Origin: Vitreoscilla filiformis | GTDB taxonomy: Bacteria; Pseudomonadota; Gammaproteobacteria; Burkholderiales; Burkholderiaceae_C | Direction of reading: 5' to 3' | Length of the DNA: 64,000 bases | Assembly (NCBI RefSeq): GCF_002222655.1 | Contig: NZ_CP022423.1 | Coordinates: forward strand, 2,294,001 to 2,358,000 | In this document: in pieces, positions 10,490-19,547 of the stretch | How positions within the stretch are numbered: position 1 is the stretch's first letter | Layout: each line of letters opens with the position of its first letter | Notes under the pieces: generated by a model | Told to the model about the DNA's origin: nothing | The model's database searches: none | What the model saw: the letters and a program-made list of their open reading frames with translations, nothing else | Translations under genes and position numbers: made by a program

Positions 10490-11602
10490 TTACATGCCCG
10501 TCTTGAACGAGGTATAGGTGCGCGTCATCAGGCGGCGCATGTCGTTGTTGAGGGAGTCCGGTGCGATCATTTTTTTCATGTCTTCGGGCGAGAGGAACAC
10601 GGTTTTGTTGTCCGCCACGTCCTTGCGCACGAACTTCAGCGAGTCCTTGTTCGGGTTGGCGTAAAACACCTTGTTCGTCAGGCTGGCATGCACGTCGGGG
10701 CGCATGATGTAGTTCATCCACTTGTGGGCGTTGCCGGGGTGGGGGGCATCGGCAGGGATCACCATCACGTCGAAGAACACCGGTGCGCCGATTTTGGGGA
10801 TCAACGCTTCGATCTTCTGCCCGGTTTTGCCTTCGATGGCACGCTGGCGGGCAATGTTGATGTCCCCCGACCAGCCCAGGGCCAAGCACACCGAGCCGTT
10901 GGCCATGTCATTGATGTAACCCGACGAGCTGAACAGCGTGACGTGGGGGCGGATGGATTTCAGCAAGTTGCCCGCTGCGGCGTAATCACCCGCGTTCTTG
11001 CTGAACGTTGGCTTGCCCAAGTAGTTGAGCGCGGCCGGCACCACTTCCGACGCCGAATCCAAGAACGACACGCCGCACGATTTCAGCTTGGAGATGTATT
11101 CCGGCTTGAACACCAGATCCCAGACGTTGTCTGGCAGCGGCGCACCGCCCAGGGCGGCCTTCACCTTGTCCACGTTGATGCCCACGGTGGTGTAGCCCCA
11201 CAGCCAGTCCACCATGTAGTTGTTGCCCGGATCCATTTTGGCCAGTTGGGCCATCACCGCCGGATCCATGTGCTTGAGGTTGGGCAGTTGGGCCTTGTCC
11301 AGCTTGCGCAGCAGGCCGCCTTCGGCTTGGAGCTTGGCCCAGTTGGAGCCGGGCACGACGATGTCGTAACCCGTCTTGCCGGCCACCAGTTTGGCGTGGA
11401 GGATTTCGTTGTTGTCGAAGTTGTCGTAACGAACCTTGATGCCGGTTTCCTTCTCGAAGTTCTTGATCGTGTCGTCGGCGATGTAGTCCGACCAGTTGTA
11501 AATGTTGAGGACTTTTTCCTCTTCCTGGGCGTGAGCCGCACCGCCTGCCAGCAGCGCCGTCACAGCCGCACACAGCACCGAGCGCACAGCGTTGAACTTC
11601 AT
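10490..11602 (-). CDS. potF: Polyamine-binding periplasmic protein (PotF/SpuD)
   Basis: This 370-aa extracytoplasmic binding protein has a type I signal peptide (LCAAVTALLAGGAAHAQ). The mature part begins VLNIYNWSDYIADDTIKNFE, the hallmark start of PotF/SpuD/SpuE proteins, with later MVDWLWGYTTVGIN and LALGWSGDINIARQRA segments that line the polyamine site. It is the first transporter gene after spuC. The gap upstream (51 bp) and downstream (31 bp) is short, consistent with one transcript. Confidence 0.93.
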   Translation of the reverse strand: MKFNAVRSVLCAAVTALLAGGAAHAQEEEKVLNIYNWSDYIADDTIKNFEKETGIKVRYDNFDNNEILHAKLVAGKTGYDIVVPGSNWAKLQAEGGLLRKLDKAQLPNLKHMDPAVMAQLAKMDPGNNYMVDWLWGYTTVGINVDKVKAALGGAPLPDNVWDLVFKPEYISKLKSCGVSFLDSASEVVPAALNYLGKPTFSKNAGDYAAAGNLLKSIRPHVTLFSSSGYINDMANGSVCLALGWSGDINIARQRAIEGKTGQKIEALIPKIGAPVFFDVMVIPADAPHPGNAHKWMNYIMRPDVHASLTNKVFYANPNKDSLKFVRKDVADNKTVFLSPEDMKKMIAPDSLNNDMRRLMTRTYTSFKTGM

Positions 11603-11653
11603 GATGGATGATCCTCCGGGGTCAAGGGTGACGAGAAAAAGCGAAGTCTAGGT

Positions 11654-13039
11654 TCAAAGCCAGCCGCGATTCGCCACATCCACCAGGGTCAGGTCCAAAC
11701 AGCGCCGAATCAGCGCCATCAATTCATCGACTTGGGCCCGGGTCATGACCAGCGGCGGGGCGATGATCATGCGATCGCCCACGGCACGCATGATCAGACC
11801 ATTGCCAAAGCAATGACCCCGGCACACCATGCCCACCGACAGCTCCGATGGGAAGGCCTCACCTGTGGTCTTGTCCTTAACCAACAGCATGGCGCCCATC
11901 AGGCCGCAGGTGTCCACGTCGCCGATCAGTGGGTGATCGCGCAGGCTTTCGAATTGCTCCGCAAGATACGGGCCGACGTCCTCGCGCACCCGTTCGACCA
12001 GCCCTTGTTCCTGAATCAGCCCGATGTTGGCCAGCGCCACCGCCGCCGCCACCGGATGGCCCGAGTAAGTGAAGCCGTGTTCAAACTCGCCACCTTGCTC
12101 GATCAGCACCTTGGCAACCTTGTCGCTCACCATCACCCCACCCAGCGGCACATACCCAGAGGTGACGCCCTTGGCGAACGTCATCAAGTCCGGGCGGCTG
12201 CCCATGGTTTCGCAGCCAAACCATTGGCCGGTGCGTCCAAAACCGCAGATCACCTCGTCAGACACCAACAAAATGCCGTATTTGTCGCAAATACGCTGGA
12301 TTTCCGGCCAGTAGGTTTTCGGCGGCACGATCACCCCGCCAGCGCCTTGCACCGGCTCGCCGATGAAAGCGGCCACCTTGTCCGGCCCGACTTCGAGGAT
12401 CTTGGCCTCCAACCACCCCGCAGCCACGAGGCCGAATTCGTCCTTGCTCAGACCCTTGGGGCGGCCATGTGCCCACCAATAAGGCTGTTCGATGTGGGTG
12501 ATGCCCGGAATCGGCAACCCGCCTTGAGCGTGCATCGCGCTCATGCCACCCAGGGAGGCGCCCGCCATGGTCGAGCCGTGGTAACCGTTGTTGCGACCAA
12601 TGATCACCTGACGCTCCGGCTGGCCCAAGCTGGCCCAGTAGTGGCGCACCATGCGCACCACGGTGTCATTGCCTTCGGAACCCGAGCAGGTGAAAAAGAC
12701 GTGCTGGAACTGCGGCGGCGTCACCTGCGCCAGACGCTCGGCCAGCTCGATGGCGGGCGGCGTGGCGGTCTGGAAAAAGGCGTTGTAAAACGGCAACTGT
12801 TTCATCTGCGCCGCTGCCGCCTCCACCAAGGCCGTTTGCCCATAACCGACGTTGACGCACCACAGGCCGCTCATGGCGTCCAAGATTTTGTGGCCTTCGC
12901 TGTCCCAGATGTAGATGTTGTCGGCGCGTTCGATGATGCGGGCGCCCTTGGCGGCCAGGGGCGCGTGGTCGGTGAACGGGTGCAGAAAGTGGGCGGAATC
13001 GGCTTGTTGCCACTCGCGGGTGGTGCGTTGGGTGCTCAT
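11654..13039 (-). CDS. spuC: Putrescine--pyruvate aminotransferase (SpuC type)
   Basis: This 461-aa class III PLP aminotransferase transfers the amino group of putrescine (or a gamma-glutamylated or related amine) to pyruvate and yields 4-aminobutanal. Motifs seen: NAFFQTATPPAIELAERLAQ, CSGSEGNDTVVRMVRHYW, GRNNGYHGSTMAGASLGG, EPVQGAGGVIVPP, LVSDEVICGFGRTG with the PLP aspartate, and the Schiff-base lysine in FAKGVTSGYVPLGG. No PuuB-type gamma-glutamylputrescine oxidase is found in the cluster, so this enzyme probably performs the amine-removal step. ATG 13039 fits family length. Confidence 0.9.
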   Translation of the reverse strand: MSTQRTTREWQQADSAHFLHPFTDHAPLAAKGARIIERADNIYIWDSEGHKILDAMSGLWCVNVGYGQTALVEAAAAQMKQLPFYNAFFQTATPPAIELAERLAQVTPPQFQHVFFTCSGSEGNDTVVRMVRHYWASLGQPERQVIIGRNNGYHGSTMAGASLGGMSAMHAQGGLPIPGITHIEQPYWWAHGRPKGLSKDEFGLVAAGWLEAKILEVGPDKVAAFIGEPVQGAGGVIVPPKTYWPEIQRICDKYGILLVSDEVICGFGRTGQWFGCETMGSRPDLMTFAKGVTSGYVPLGGVMVSDKVAKVLIEQGGEFEHGFTYSGHPVAAAVALANIGLIQEQGLVERVREDVGPYLAEQFESLRDHPLIGDVDTCGLMGAMLLVKDKTTGEAFPSELSVGMVCRGHCFGNGLIMRAVGDRMIIAPPLVMTRAQVDELMALIRRCLDLTLVDVANRGWL

Positions 13040-13173
13040 GGAAGGGGCCTTTCAGGAATGTCGGGGTGAACCAAACCCGCCGCTGGGTGAACGCCCAGCG
13101 GCACACGCAAAAACAAACGGCGCAAACAGAAAGCGCAGGGAGAGAACGTCGGCGGCGCAGGGCCGCCCAGCGA

Positions 13174-14542
13174 TCAAACGTGCAGCAAGAGGTGCTCACG
13201 CTCCCACGGCGAGATCACTTTCATGAATTCGGCGTACTCGGTTTCCTTGACCTCGGTGTAAACCGTGACGAACGCTTCGCCCAGCACCTTGGCCAAGTCG
13301 CGTTCGCGGCGCAGCAGCTCCAGGGCTTCGCCCAGGCTGCGGGGCAATTGGTAGTCGCCGAGGTAAGCATCGCCCTTGCATTCGGGCGAAGGTTGGATCT
13401 GGTTCTTGATGCCCAGGTATCCACACGCCAAGGTTGCCGCCAGGGCCACATACGGGTTGGCGTCGGCACCGATGACGCGGTTTTCCACCCGGCGCGCACT
13501 CGGTGGCGCCACGGGCGAGCGGATGCCGACGGTGCGGTTGTCCGTGCCCCATTGGATGTTGATGGGCGCCGCCGCAAAACGCACCAACCGGCGGTAGCTG
13601 TTGACGTAGGGCGCAAACAGCGCCATCGCCGCCGGGATGTATTTCTGCAAACCGCCGATGTACCAGAGGAATTCTTGGCTCGGCTGGCCGTCTTCCGTGC
13701 TGAACAAGTTGCGGCCAGTGGCTTTGTTCACGATGCTTTGGTGAATGTGCATCGCGCTGCCCGGCTCGCCGGCCACGGGTTTGGCCATGAAGGTGGCGAA
13801 CATGTCGTGGCGCAGCGCCACTTCGCGCATGGTGCGCTTGAAGAAAAACACCTCATCGGCCAGGCCCAGCGGGTGGGCGTGGAAGAAGTTGATCTCCATT
13901 TGGCCGGCGCCGATTTCGTGGATCAAGGTGTCCACGTTCAGCTCCATCTTGTCGCAGTAGTCGTAGACCTCCTCGAACAGCGGGTCGAACTCGTTCACCG
14001 CGTCGATGGAATAGGCTTGGCGCGAGGTTTCAGCGCGGGCCACTGCGGCCAATGGGCGCTTTGAGCGGCACGTCTGGGTCGGTGTTACGCGCCACCAGGT
14101 AAAACTCCAGCTCCGGCGCCACCACCGGCATCCAGCCCTCCGCTTCGAACAAATCGCACACCCGGCGCAGCACCGAACGCGGCGCGAAGGGCACGAGGTT
14201 GCCATGGCGGTCGTAGCAATCGTGGATCACTTGGGCGGTCGGGTCGCTGGCCCAGGGCACGATGCGCACCGTGGCCGGATCAGGACGCAGGTGCATGTCG
14301 TGGTCAACCGGGCTGATGACATCGAAATAAGGGCCGGCTTGCGGCATTTCCCCGGTCACGCCCATGGCGACAACGGCCTCAGGCAGCCGCATGCCCCGAT
14401 CTTCGGTGAACTTTTGGCGCGGCAAGATCTTGCCGCGTGCCACCCCGGTGAGGTCGGGCACCAGGCATTCGATTTCGGTGACGCGATTGACGTTGAGCCA
14501 GTTTTCCAGCTCGGCGAAGGTGAAGTTTTCTCTGCTGGCCAT
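13174..14542 (-). pseudogene. puuA: Gamma-glutamylputrescine synthetase (PuuA-like), frameshifted
   Basis: Two overlapping frames together make a full GS-like ligase of about 455 aa. The first (start ATG 14542, MASRENFTFAELENWL) runs through VAPELEFYLVARNTDPDVPL and stops after GRSGPR. The second resumes with RAETSRQAYSIDAVNEFDPL and continues through the HIHQSIVNKATG, NSYRRL and RRVENRVIGADANPY motifs to the end at 13174. The break is at a run of three G on the + strand (14037-14039): removing one base restores GRSGRAETSRQ. The enzyme would ligate glutamate to putrescine. Everything else is intact, so a recent inactivating mutation or a sequencing error are both possible. Confidence 0.8.
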
Positions 14543-14632
14543 GGTGAGGCACCTGGTTGCTTTGATGATGCGCGGGAGGTTGTACCGGGCCGCGCAAGCC
14601 CCGGATGAAATCAAGGAGCGGCGGCGACCGGG

Positions 14633-15397
14633 TCAGCCTCGATGCCGATCTCGCCACGCTTGGCACGCCTGGCCAAACGCCCGCAGCATCGCCACGGATT
14701 GCGGGTTGTCCGCCGCTTGCCATTCAGGATGCCACTGCACGCACAGGCTGAAGCCGGGCGCACTGGCCACGGAAAAGGCTTCCACCACGCCATCCGGCGC
14801 ACGGGCTTCGACGCGCACGCCCGGCGCCAGCCGGTTGACCGCCTGCCCATGCACCGAGTTGACGCTGAAACGCGGCTCGACCAACACCTGGGCCAGCACG
14901 CCGCCAGGTTCGACCGTCACCTCATGGGCCGGGGCGTAAGCTTGGGCGGCGGGGGCACCTTCGGGCGGACGGTGATCGGCGTGCCCATCGACTTCGTGAA
15001 CCGCCTGGTGCAGCGAACCGCCCAGCGCGACGTTCAGCTCCTGCGCACCTCGGCAAATGGCGAACAGCGGCAGGCCCCGCGCCAGCGTCTGGCGGATCAG
15101 GGGCAAGGTGAGGCTGTCGCGCAGCGGATCGAGGGGCAGGGCGGGGTTGTGAACGTCCTCCCCAAAATGGCTGGGGTGAACGTTGGACGGCGAACCGGTG
15201 AGCAACACGCCATCGGCCAGCGCCAGCAAGGCGGGAATCTCGGCCTCCTCGGCCCAGGGAATCACCAGCGGTTGGCAACCGGCCAGGCGCACCGCGTCGA
15301 TGTACTTCTTGCCCACGACATGGAACGGATGTTCACCCAACGTGCGATGGCAGGCAGGAACAAGAACCACGGGTTTGATTGGCGTCATCGGCATCAC
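14633..15397 (-). CDS. puuD: Gamma-glutamyl-gamma-aminobutyrate hydrolase (PuuD type)
   Basis: This 254-aa class I glutamine-amidotransferase-like hydrolase releases GABA and glutamate from gamma-glutamyl-GABA in the cytoplasm. The nucleophile cysteine is in LFAICRGAQELNVALGG (near residue 115) and the His-x-Glu pair is in LCVQWHPEW (near residue 221); GVLLTGSPSNVHP is also typical of PuuD. It is the first gene of the minus-strand polyamine operon, 142 bp from the divergent Lrp-type regulator. A perfect 10-bp inverted repeat lies just upstream of the start codon. Confidence 0.88.
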   Translation of the reverse strand: MMPMTPIKPVVLVPACHRTLGEHPFHVVGKKYIDAVRLAGCQPLVIPWAEEAEIPALLALADGVLLTGSPSNVHPSHFGEDVHNPALPLDPLRDSLTLPLIRQTLARGLPLFAICRGAQELNVALGGSLHQAVHEVDGHADHRPPEGAPAAQAYAPAHEVTVEPGGVLAQVLVEPRFSVNSVHGQAVNRLAPGVRVEARAPDGVVEAFSVASAPGFSLCVQWHPEWQAADNPQSVAMLRAFGQACQAWRDRHRG

Positions 15398-15408
15398 TCG
15401 TTGTGCAT

Positions 15409-15435
15409 CAAGTCATGCGTCACATGCATGACTTG
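15409..15435. promoter_or_regulatory. Putative operator of the polyamine operon (10-bp inverted repeat)
   Basis: CAAGTCATGC (15409-15418) and GCATGACTTG (15426-15435) are perfect reverse complements separated by 7 bp, centred about 25 bp upstream of the puuD start codon in the puuD/Lrp intergenic region. This is the form expected for a dimeric regulator site; the divergent Lrp/AsnC protein is the obvious candidate. Confidence 0.6.
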
Positions 15436-15454
15436 TTCCCAGTCTAGCCAAGAC

Positions 15455-15477
15455 GGCGCGCAATGTGCTTGCGCGCC
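15455..15477. promoter_or_regulatory. Second perfect inverted repeat between puuD and the Lrp gene
   Basis: GGCGCGCAA (15455-15463) and TTGCGCGCC (15469-15477) are perfect 9-bp arms around a 5-bp spacer, about 63 bp upstream of the Lrp start. There is no T-run on either side, so it is more likely a protein-binding site than a terminator. Confidence 0.45.
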
Positions 15478-15539
15478 ACAGGTGACAGTCTCGCAAAAAC
15501 ACAACTTTCTGCGAAATTTAAGCCAACAATACGCCGAAC

Positions 15540-16058
15540 ATGCGGACAACCCGAACCTCCTCGCAATTTCCCGCCGCAACTGTGCGCCCCAGCACCGAAC
15601 TGCGGCTCGATGCCATCGACCGGCTCATCCTCACCGAGTTGCAGGCCGATGGCAAGCTCAGTAACGTGGAGTTGGCGCAGCGCGTCCACCTGTCGGCCTC
15701 GGCCTGTTTGCGTCGGGTGCGGCAGTTGGAGGAGGCCGGCATCATTGCCCGTTACGCTGCGTTGCTCGACCCGAAGAAGGTCGGCCAACATGGCACCAGT
15801 TTCACCATCGTGAACCTAGAAAGCATGAGCAACCAAGTGTTGCAGGCGTTCGAGCAAGCGGTGCGCGATGAGCCGCAAATTTTGGATTGTTATTACATTG
15901 CCGGCGCCAACGATTACCTGATCCGCTTCACCTACCGGGACGCGGAAGACTTGGAGCGCTTTCACACCGAAGTGCTGATGCGCTTGCCCGGGGTCGAGCG
16001 CTCGAATTCCATGCTGGTGCTGCGCACGGTCAAACGCACCACGGCGCTGCCGGTGTGA
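15540..16058 (+). CDS. Lrp/AsnC family transcriptional regulator
   Basis: This 172-aa protein has an N-terminal winged helix (LDAIDRLILTELQADGKLSN, then the recognition region ELAQRVHLSASACLRRVRQLE) and a C-terminal RAM ligand domain (residues about 85-160, with YYIAGANDYLIRF). Lrp-type proteins bind amino acids or related metabolites and control nearby transport or catabolic genes. It is divergent from puuD, so it probably regulates the polyamine operon through the inverted repeats between them. ATG 15540 gives a 20-residue leader before the domain; a downstream GTG at 15585 is an alternative start. Confidence 0.9.
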   Translation: MRTTRTSSQFPAATVRPSTELRLDAIDRLILTELQADGKLSNVELAQRVHLSASACLRRVRQLEEAGIIARYAALLDPKKVGQHGTSFTIVNLESMSNQVLQAFEQAVRDEPQILDCYYIAGANDYLIRFTYRDAEDLERFHTEVLMRLPGVERSNSMLVLRTVKRTTALPV

Positions 16059-16077
16059 CGTGACAAACGCCAAGGCG

Positions 16078-16101
16078 TAAAAAAGCCGCCCGAAGGCGGC
16101 C
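16078..16101 (-). terminator. Rho-independent terminator of the hemerythrin gene
   Basis: On the minus strand GCCGCC, a TTCG tetraloop and GGCGGC are followed by a run of seven T (the A-run at 16078-16084 on the + strand). It lies 45 bp past the hemerythrin stop codon. Confidence 0.7.
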
Positions 16102-16145
16102 CAACATGCGATGCGAGAAACGTTGCGAGCGGAGGCGTGCCGGAC

Positions 16146-16679
16146 TCAGGCGGCGGCACACTGCTCCAGCCGAGCGGCGGCCTGTTCGGCTTGCTCGGCC
16201 TGACGGCGCCGCGCTTCCGGGTAAATCAGCGACTCTTCCAGCGCGATGTGCTCGTGGTACAGCTCGGTGAATACGCCGATGCCGTGGCGCAGGGCGTCAA
16301 TGTCATACCAACTGTAGCCGCGTGACAGGGCGTCGAGCTGCGGGCCCAGTTCCACCCAATCTTCTTCCAGCCAGCCGTGGTCTTGTTGCAGGCGTTGGAC
16401 GTGGGCCACCAGCTCGGCGTCTCCACTTTCCAGCAGGGTGGGGAAGACGTGCACATCTTCCTGCGCATGGTGGTGGCGCGCTTCCTCCGCGAAAAACTTG
16501 CCGATGCGCTTGGCGGTTTTTTGCACGGTGTCGGTCACGCCTTGATCAGCCAGCATCTCCACCATGCCGGCCAGCTCTTGCAAACTCAGCATGACTTGAT
16601 GATGCGTGTGCTCCAGCGTGTCCATCGGTGGCAATTCGGGCGCAGCGGGGCGGGCGGGGCGCTTCTTGGCAGGGCACAT
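16146..16679 (-). CDS. Hemerythrin HHE cation-binding domain protein
   Basis: This 177-aa cytoplasmic protein is a four-helix bundle of the hemerythrin type. Candidate diiron ligands are spread as in the family: HTHHQVMLSLQ, HHHAQEDVHVFPTL, VQRLQQDHGWLEEDW, ELYHEHIALEESLIYPEA. Such proteins bind O2 or NO or sense iron/redox state. ATG 16679 was chosen since a GGAG box sits 8 bases before it; the GTG at 16688 would overlap that box. It is a single-gene unit with its own terminator. Confidence 0.85.
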   Translation of the reverse strand: MCPAKKRPARPAAPELPPMDTLEHTHHQVMLSLQELAGMVEMLADQGVTDTVQKTAKRIGKFFAEEARHHHAQEDVHVFPTLLESGDAELVAHVQRLQQDHGWLEEDWVELGPQLDALSRGYSWYDIDALRHGIGVFTELYHEHIALEESLIYPEARRRQAEQAEQAAARLEQCAAA

Positions 16680-16836
16680 GGCGGTCACTCCAGGTCAAGG
16701 GGATGAGCCATTGTTGGAAGGGGATTCCCCCGTCATGTTGCGCCGCATCAAGGGGAAGGCATCTAATACCGCCCGGCTGACTATGACAGCAGAAACGCCA
16801 TCAATGAGCACCAATGAGCCCACATATCATGCAGAT

Positions 16837-16853
16837 ATCACCATCATGGTGAT
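16837..16853. promoter_or_regulatory. Inverted repeat between speB end and hemerythrin start
   Basis: ATCACCAT and ATGGTGAT (16837-16844 and 16846-16853) flank a single C: a near-continuous 17-bp palindrome, 13 bp beyond the speB stop and 158 bp upstream of the hemerythrin start. It could be an operator for the hemerythrin gene or a weak terminator element for speB; no T-run is present. Confidence 0.35.
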
Positions 16854-16865
16854 GATGGCACCAAA

Positions 16866-17792
16866 TCAGTGCCCTTGCAGCGCCCGCTGCCCGCACAAAT
16901 ACGTCCACACCAACTGCGAGGCCACCAAACTGGTGAGTTCCGCGTGATCGTAGGGCGGGGACACCTCCACACAATCCATGCCGACGAAGGGCAACTCACT
17001 CAAACCCTCTAGCAGTGTGAAGACCTGCGCACTGGTCAACCCACCGGCTTCGGGCGTGCCGGTGCCGGGGGCGTAAGCCGGGTCGAGGCAATCAATGTCC
17101 AGCGTCAGGTACAACGGCGGCTGCCCGGCGCTCAACCAGCGGCTGCGGATGGCTTGCAGCACGGGCGCCAATTGGTCGTCGTTGGCCAAACCGCGCAAGG
17201 CCCGGGCGGTAAAAATTTGCCCGCCCCGATCGCGCACAAACTCACGGGCGTACCGTTCCGCAGCGGATCGGATGCCAATTTGGGTGAAACAACTGGGCTC
17301 GACCAGCCGCTCGTTGAACGCTTCCGCCACCCACGTACCGTGGCCGCAAGGCTCGCCGAAGTGATCCGCCCAGGTGTCGCAGTGGGCATCGAAGTGAACC
17401 ACGGCCAGGGGGCGGCCCTGAATTTCCCGGTACATGCGCAGCAAGGGCAGGGTGATGGAGTGATCCCCGCCCAGCCACACCATGTGATGTTGCTCTGCCA
17501 GCGGGCGGGCCATCGTGGGCAGCGCTTTGCGCAGGTTCACCAGGCTGGTGTTGGGCAAGAGCAAATCGCCCGCATCCCCGACGGTGTCTTCCAAGCTCAC
17601 ATTGAACCAGGGGTGGGTGGCATCGCACAGCATGTGGCTGGCTTCGCGGATGGCACGCGGGCCGAAACGAGCGCCGGGGCGGTTGGTCACCGCGCCGTCC
17701 CAGGCGACTCCCGCGAGGCCGAACGGATGTTCGGGCGACAAGGCCGGCAACCGTGCAAAGGTCGTCTGGCTCAAAAAAGGAAAACTCGACAT
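16866..17792 (-). CDS. speB: Agmatinase / ureohydrolase family protein
   Basis: This 308-aa manganese ureohydrolase shows all metal-ligand motifs: GGDHSITLPLL, VVHFDAHCDTW and LTLDIDCLDPAYAPGTGTPE. SpeB cleaves agmatine to putrescine and urea, which would feed the polyamine degradation operon nearby. Other ureohydrolases (guanidinobutyrase, guanidinopropionase, arginase) share these motifs, so the exact substrate is inferred. It is divergent from aceA over a 294-bp region with several palindromes. Confidence 0.85.
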   Translation of the reverse strand: MSSFPFLSQTTFARLPALSPEHPFGLAGVAWDGAVTNRPGARFGPRAIREASHMLCDATHPWFNVSLEDTVGDAGDLLLPNTSLVNLRKALPTMARPLAEQHHMVWLGGDHSITLPLLRMYREIQGRPLAVVHFDAHCDTWADHFGEPCGHGTWVAEAFNERLVEPSCFTQIGIRSAAERYAREFVRDRGGQIFTARALRGLANDDQLAPVLQAIRSRWLSAGQPPLYLTLDIDCLDPAYAPGTGTPEAGGLTSAQVFTLLEGLSELPFVGMDCVEVSPPYDHAELTSLVASQLVWTYLCGQRALQGH

Positions 17793-18086
17793 GGCGCCGG
17801 ATGATACGCAAGCCCCGTCAGCCTGTGGCCCGCAGGCACAAGGCCCGGGATTTTGTATCTCGAAAATGCGCTTTCATATCGTGAAAAATGCGATTGTTGC
17901 AGCGCAGCAGGGCATTTCATCCACAAGAATTTCTTTTCTCATTGTGAGAATTTCATCGTAAGTTGTTGATTTATATTGTTTGAAAAATGTGTCTTATATA
18001 AGACATAAGTCTTGGAAGGTGCGGAGGATCGGCGTACGCTTGAGCCCATCAAACGACGCCTTTTTCACTTCACCCTGGAGTTGCAA
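17793..18086. promoter_or_regulatory. Divergent speB/aceA control region with palindromes
   Basis: No gene is seen in these 294 bases. GTCTTATATAAGAC at 17991-18004 is a perfect 14-bp palindrome that would overlap a promoter for aceA. TTCTCA TTG TGAGAA at 17936-17950 is a second inverted repeat. A direct repeat GAAAATGCG / GAAAAATGCG occurs near 17862-17893. The arrangement suggests at least two regulators act on the glyoxylate-shunt gene. Confidence 0.55.
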
Positions 18087-19403
18087 ATGACCCAACTGAC
18101 CCGCGAACAACAGATCGCCGCCCTGGAAAAAGACTGGGCTGAGAACCCCCGCTGGAAGCTCGTCAAGCGCGGCTATTCCGCTGCTGACGTGGTGCGTCTG
18201 CGCGGCAGCCTGCAACCCGAGTACACCCTGGCCCAACGCGGCGCCAAGGTGCTGTGGGACAAAGTGAACGGCGGCGCCAAGAAGGGCTACGTCAACGCTT
18301 TCGGCGCCATCACCGCCGGTCAAGCCATGCAACAAGCCAAGGCTGGCTTGGAAGCCGTGTACCTGTCGGGCTGGCAAGTCGCCGCTGACGGCAACACCTC
18401 GGAAACCATGTACCCCGACCAGTCGCTGTATGCCTACGACTCGGTGCCGACCATGGTTCGCCGCATCAACAACACCTTCAAGCGCGCTGACGAAATCCAA
18501 TGGTCGCGTGGCGTGAACCCCGGCGACGAAGGCTTCATCGACTACTTCCTGCCCATCGTGGCTGACGCGGAAGCCGGTTTCGGCGGCGTGCTGAACGCCT
18601 TCGAACTGATGAAGAACATGATCACCGCCGGCGCCGCTGGTGTTCACTTCGAAGACCAACTGGCTGCTGCCAAGAAGTGCGGCCACATGGGTGGCAAGGT
18701 GCTGGTGCCGACCCGCGAAGCCGTCGAGAAGCTGATCTCCGCTCGTTTCGCCGCTGACGTTCTGGGCGTGCCGACCCTGATCCTGGCCCGTACTGACGCC
18801 GAAGCCGCCAACCTGATCACCAGCGACTACGACGAAAACGACAAGCCGTTCCTGACCGGCGAGCGCACCCAAGAAGGTTTCTTCCGCGTGAAGAACGGCC
18901 TGGAGCAATCGATCAGCCGTGGTGTCGCTTACGCGCCGTACGCTGACCTGGTGTGGTGCGAAACCGGCGTGCCTGACATCGGCTTCGCCCGTGAATTCGC
19001 TCAAGCCGTGCTGGCCGCTTGCCCGGGCAAGCTGCTGAGCTACAACTGCTCGCCGTCCTTCAACTGGAAGAAGAACCTGAACGACAGCCAAATCGCTTCG
19101 TTCCAAGAAGAGCTGAGCGCTCTGGGTTACAAGTACCAGTTCATCACCCTGGCTGGCATCCACGTCAACTGGTACAACACCTTCAAGTTCGCCAAGGCTT
19201 ACGCCGGCGGCGAAGGCATGAAGCACTACGTTGAAATGGTGCAAGAGCCGGAATTCGCAGCTCGCGAACAAGGCTACACCTTCGTGTCGCACCAACAAGA
19301 AGTCGGCACCGGCTACTTCGACGAAGTCACCACCGTGATCCAAGGCGGTTCCTCGTCGGTGAAGGCCCTGACCGGTTCGACCGAAGAAGAGCAATTCCAC
19401 TGA
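18087..19403 (+). CDS. aceA: Isocitrate lyase
   Basis: This 438-aa cytoplasmic enzyme splits isocitrate to glyoxylate and succinate in the glyoxylate shunt. The catalytic-loop signature [14 protein letters not shown] is at about residue 195, with [20 protein letters not shown] and [12 protein letters not shown] also diagnostic. ATG 18087 is preceded by CTGGAG at a good spacing; the longer frame upstream is not needed. Codon use is strongly biased, as expected for a highly expressed gene. Tandem hairpins follow the stop codon. Confidence 0.97.
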   Translation: MTQLTREQQIAALEKDWAENPRWKLVKRGYSAADVVRLRGSLQPEYTLAQRGAKVLWDKVNGGAKKGYVNAFGAITAGQAMQQAKAGLEAVYLSGWQVAADGNTSETMYPDQSLYAYDSVPTMVRRINNTFKRADEIQWSRGVNPGDEGFIDYFLPIVADAEAGFGGVLNAFELMKNMITAGAAGVHFEDQLAAAKKCGHMGGKVLVPTREAVEKLISARFAADVLGVPTLILARTDAEAANLITSDYDENDKPFLTGERTQEGFFRVKNGLEQSISRGVAYAPYADLVWCETGVPDIGFAREFAQAVLAACPGKLLSYNCSPSFNWKKNLNDSQIASFQEELSALGYKYQFITLAGIHVNWYNTFKFAKAYAGGEGMKHYVEMVQEPEFAAREQGYTFVSHQQEVGTGYFDEVTTVIQGGSSSVKALTGSTEEEQFH

Positions 19404-19428
19404 TCGGCCGCTAGACGGCAGGAGGAGG

Positions 19429-19492
19429 GTCGCTCACTGAGGGGTCTGTGAGCGACCACAGCCCGGCAATCGAAAGGTTGCCGGGCTTTTTC
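19429..19492 (+). terminator. Two tandem hairpins ending aceA; the second is a rho-independent terminator
   Basis: The first stem GTCGCTCAC/GTGAGCGAC (19429-19437 and 19448-19456) has no T-run. The second, AGCCCGGCAA/TTGCCGGGCT (19460-19469 and 19478-19487), runs into TTTTTCG. Confidence 0.85.
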
Positions 19493-19547
19493 GTTTGGGG
19501 CTTGGCTTTAAGCTGTCGGGTCGTACCGACGAGAAAGGGGGGTGCGC

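Noticed and set aside
17994..19400. 468-codon minus-strand ORF opposite isocitrate lyase
   Set aside because: It is the antisense frame of a highly biased, high-GC gene. Its translation is low-complexity H/Q/V-rich and matches no family, whereas the + strand has full aceA motifs.
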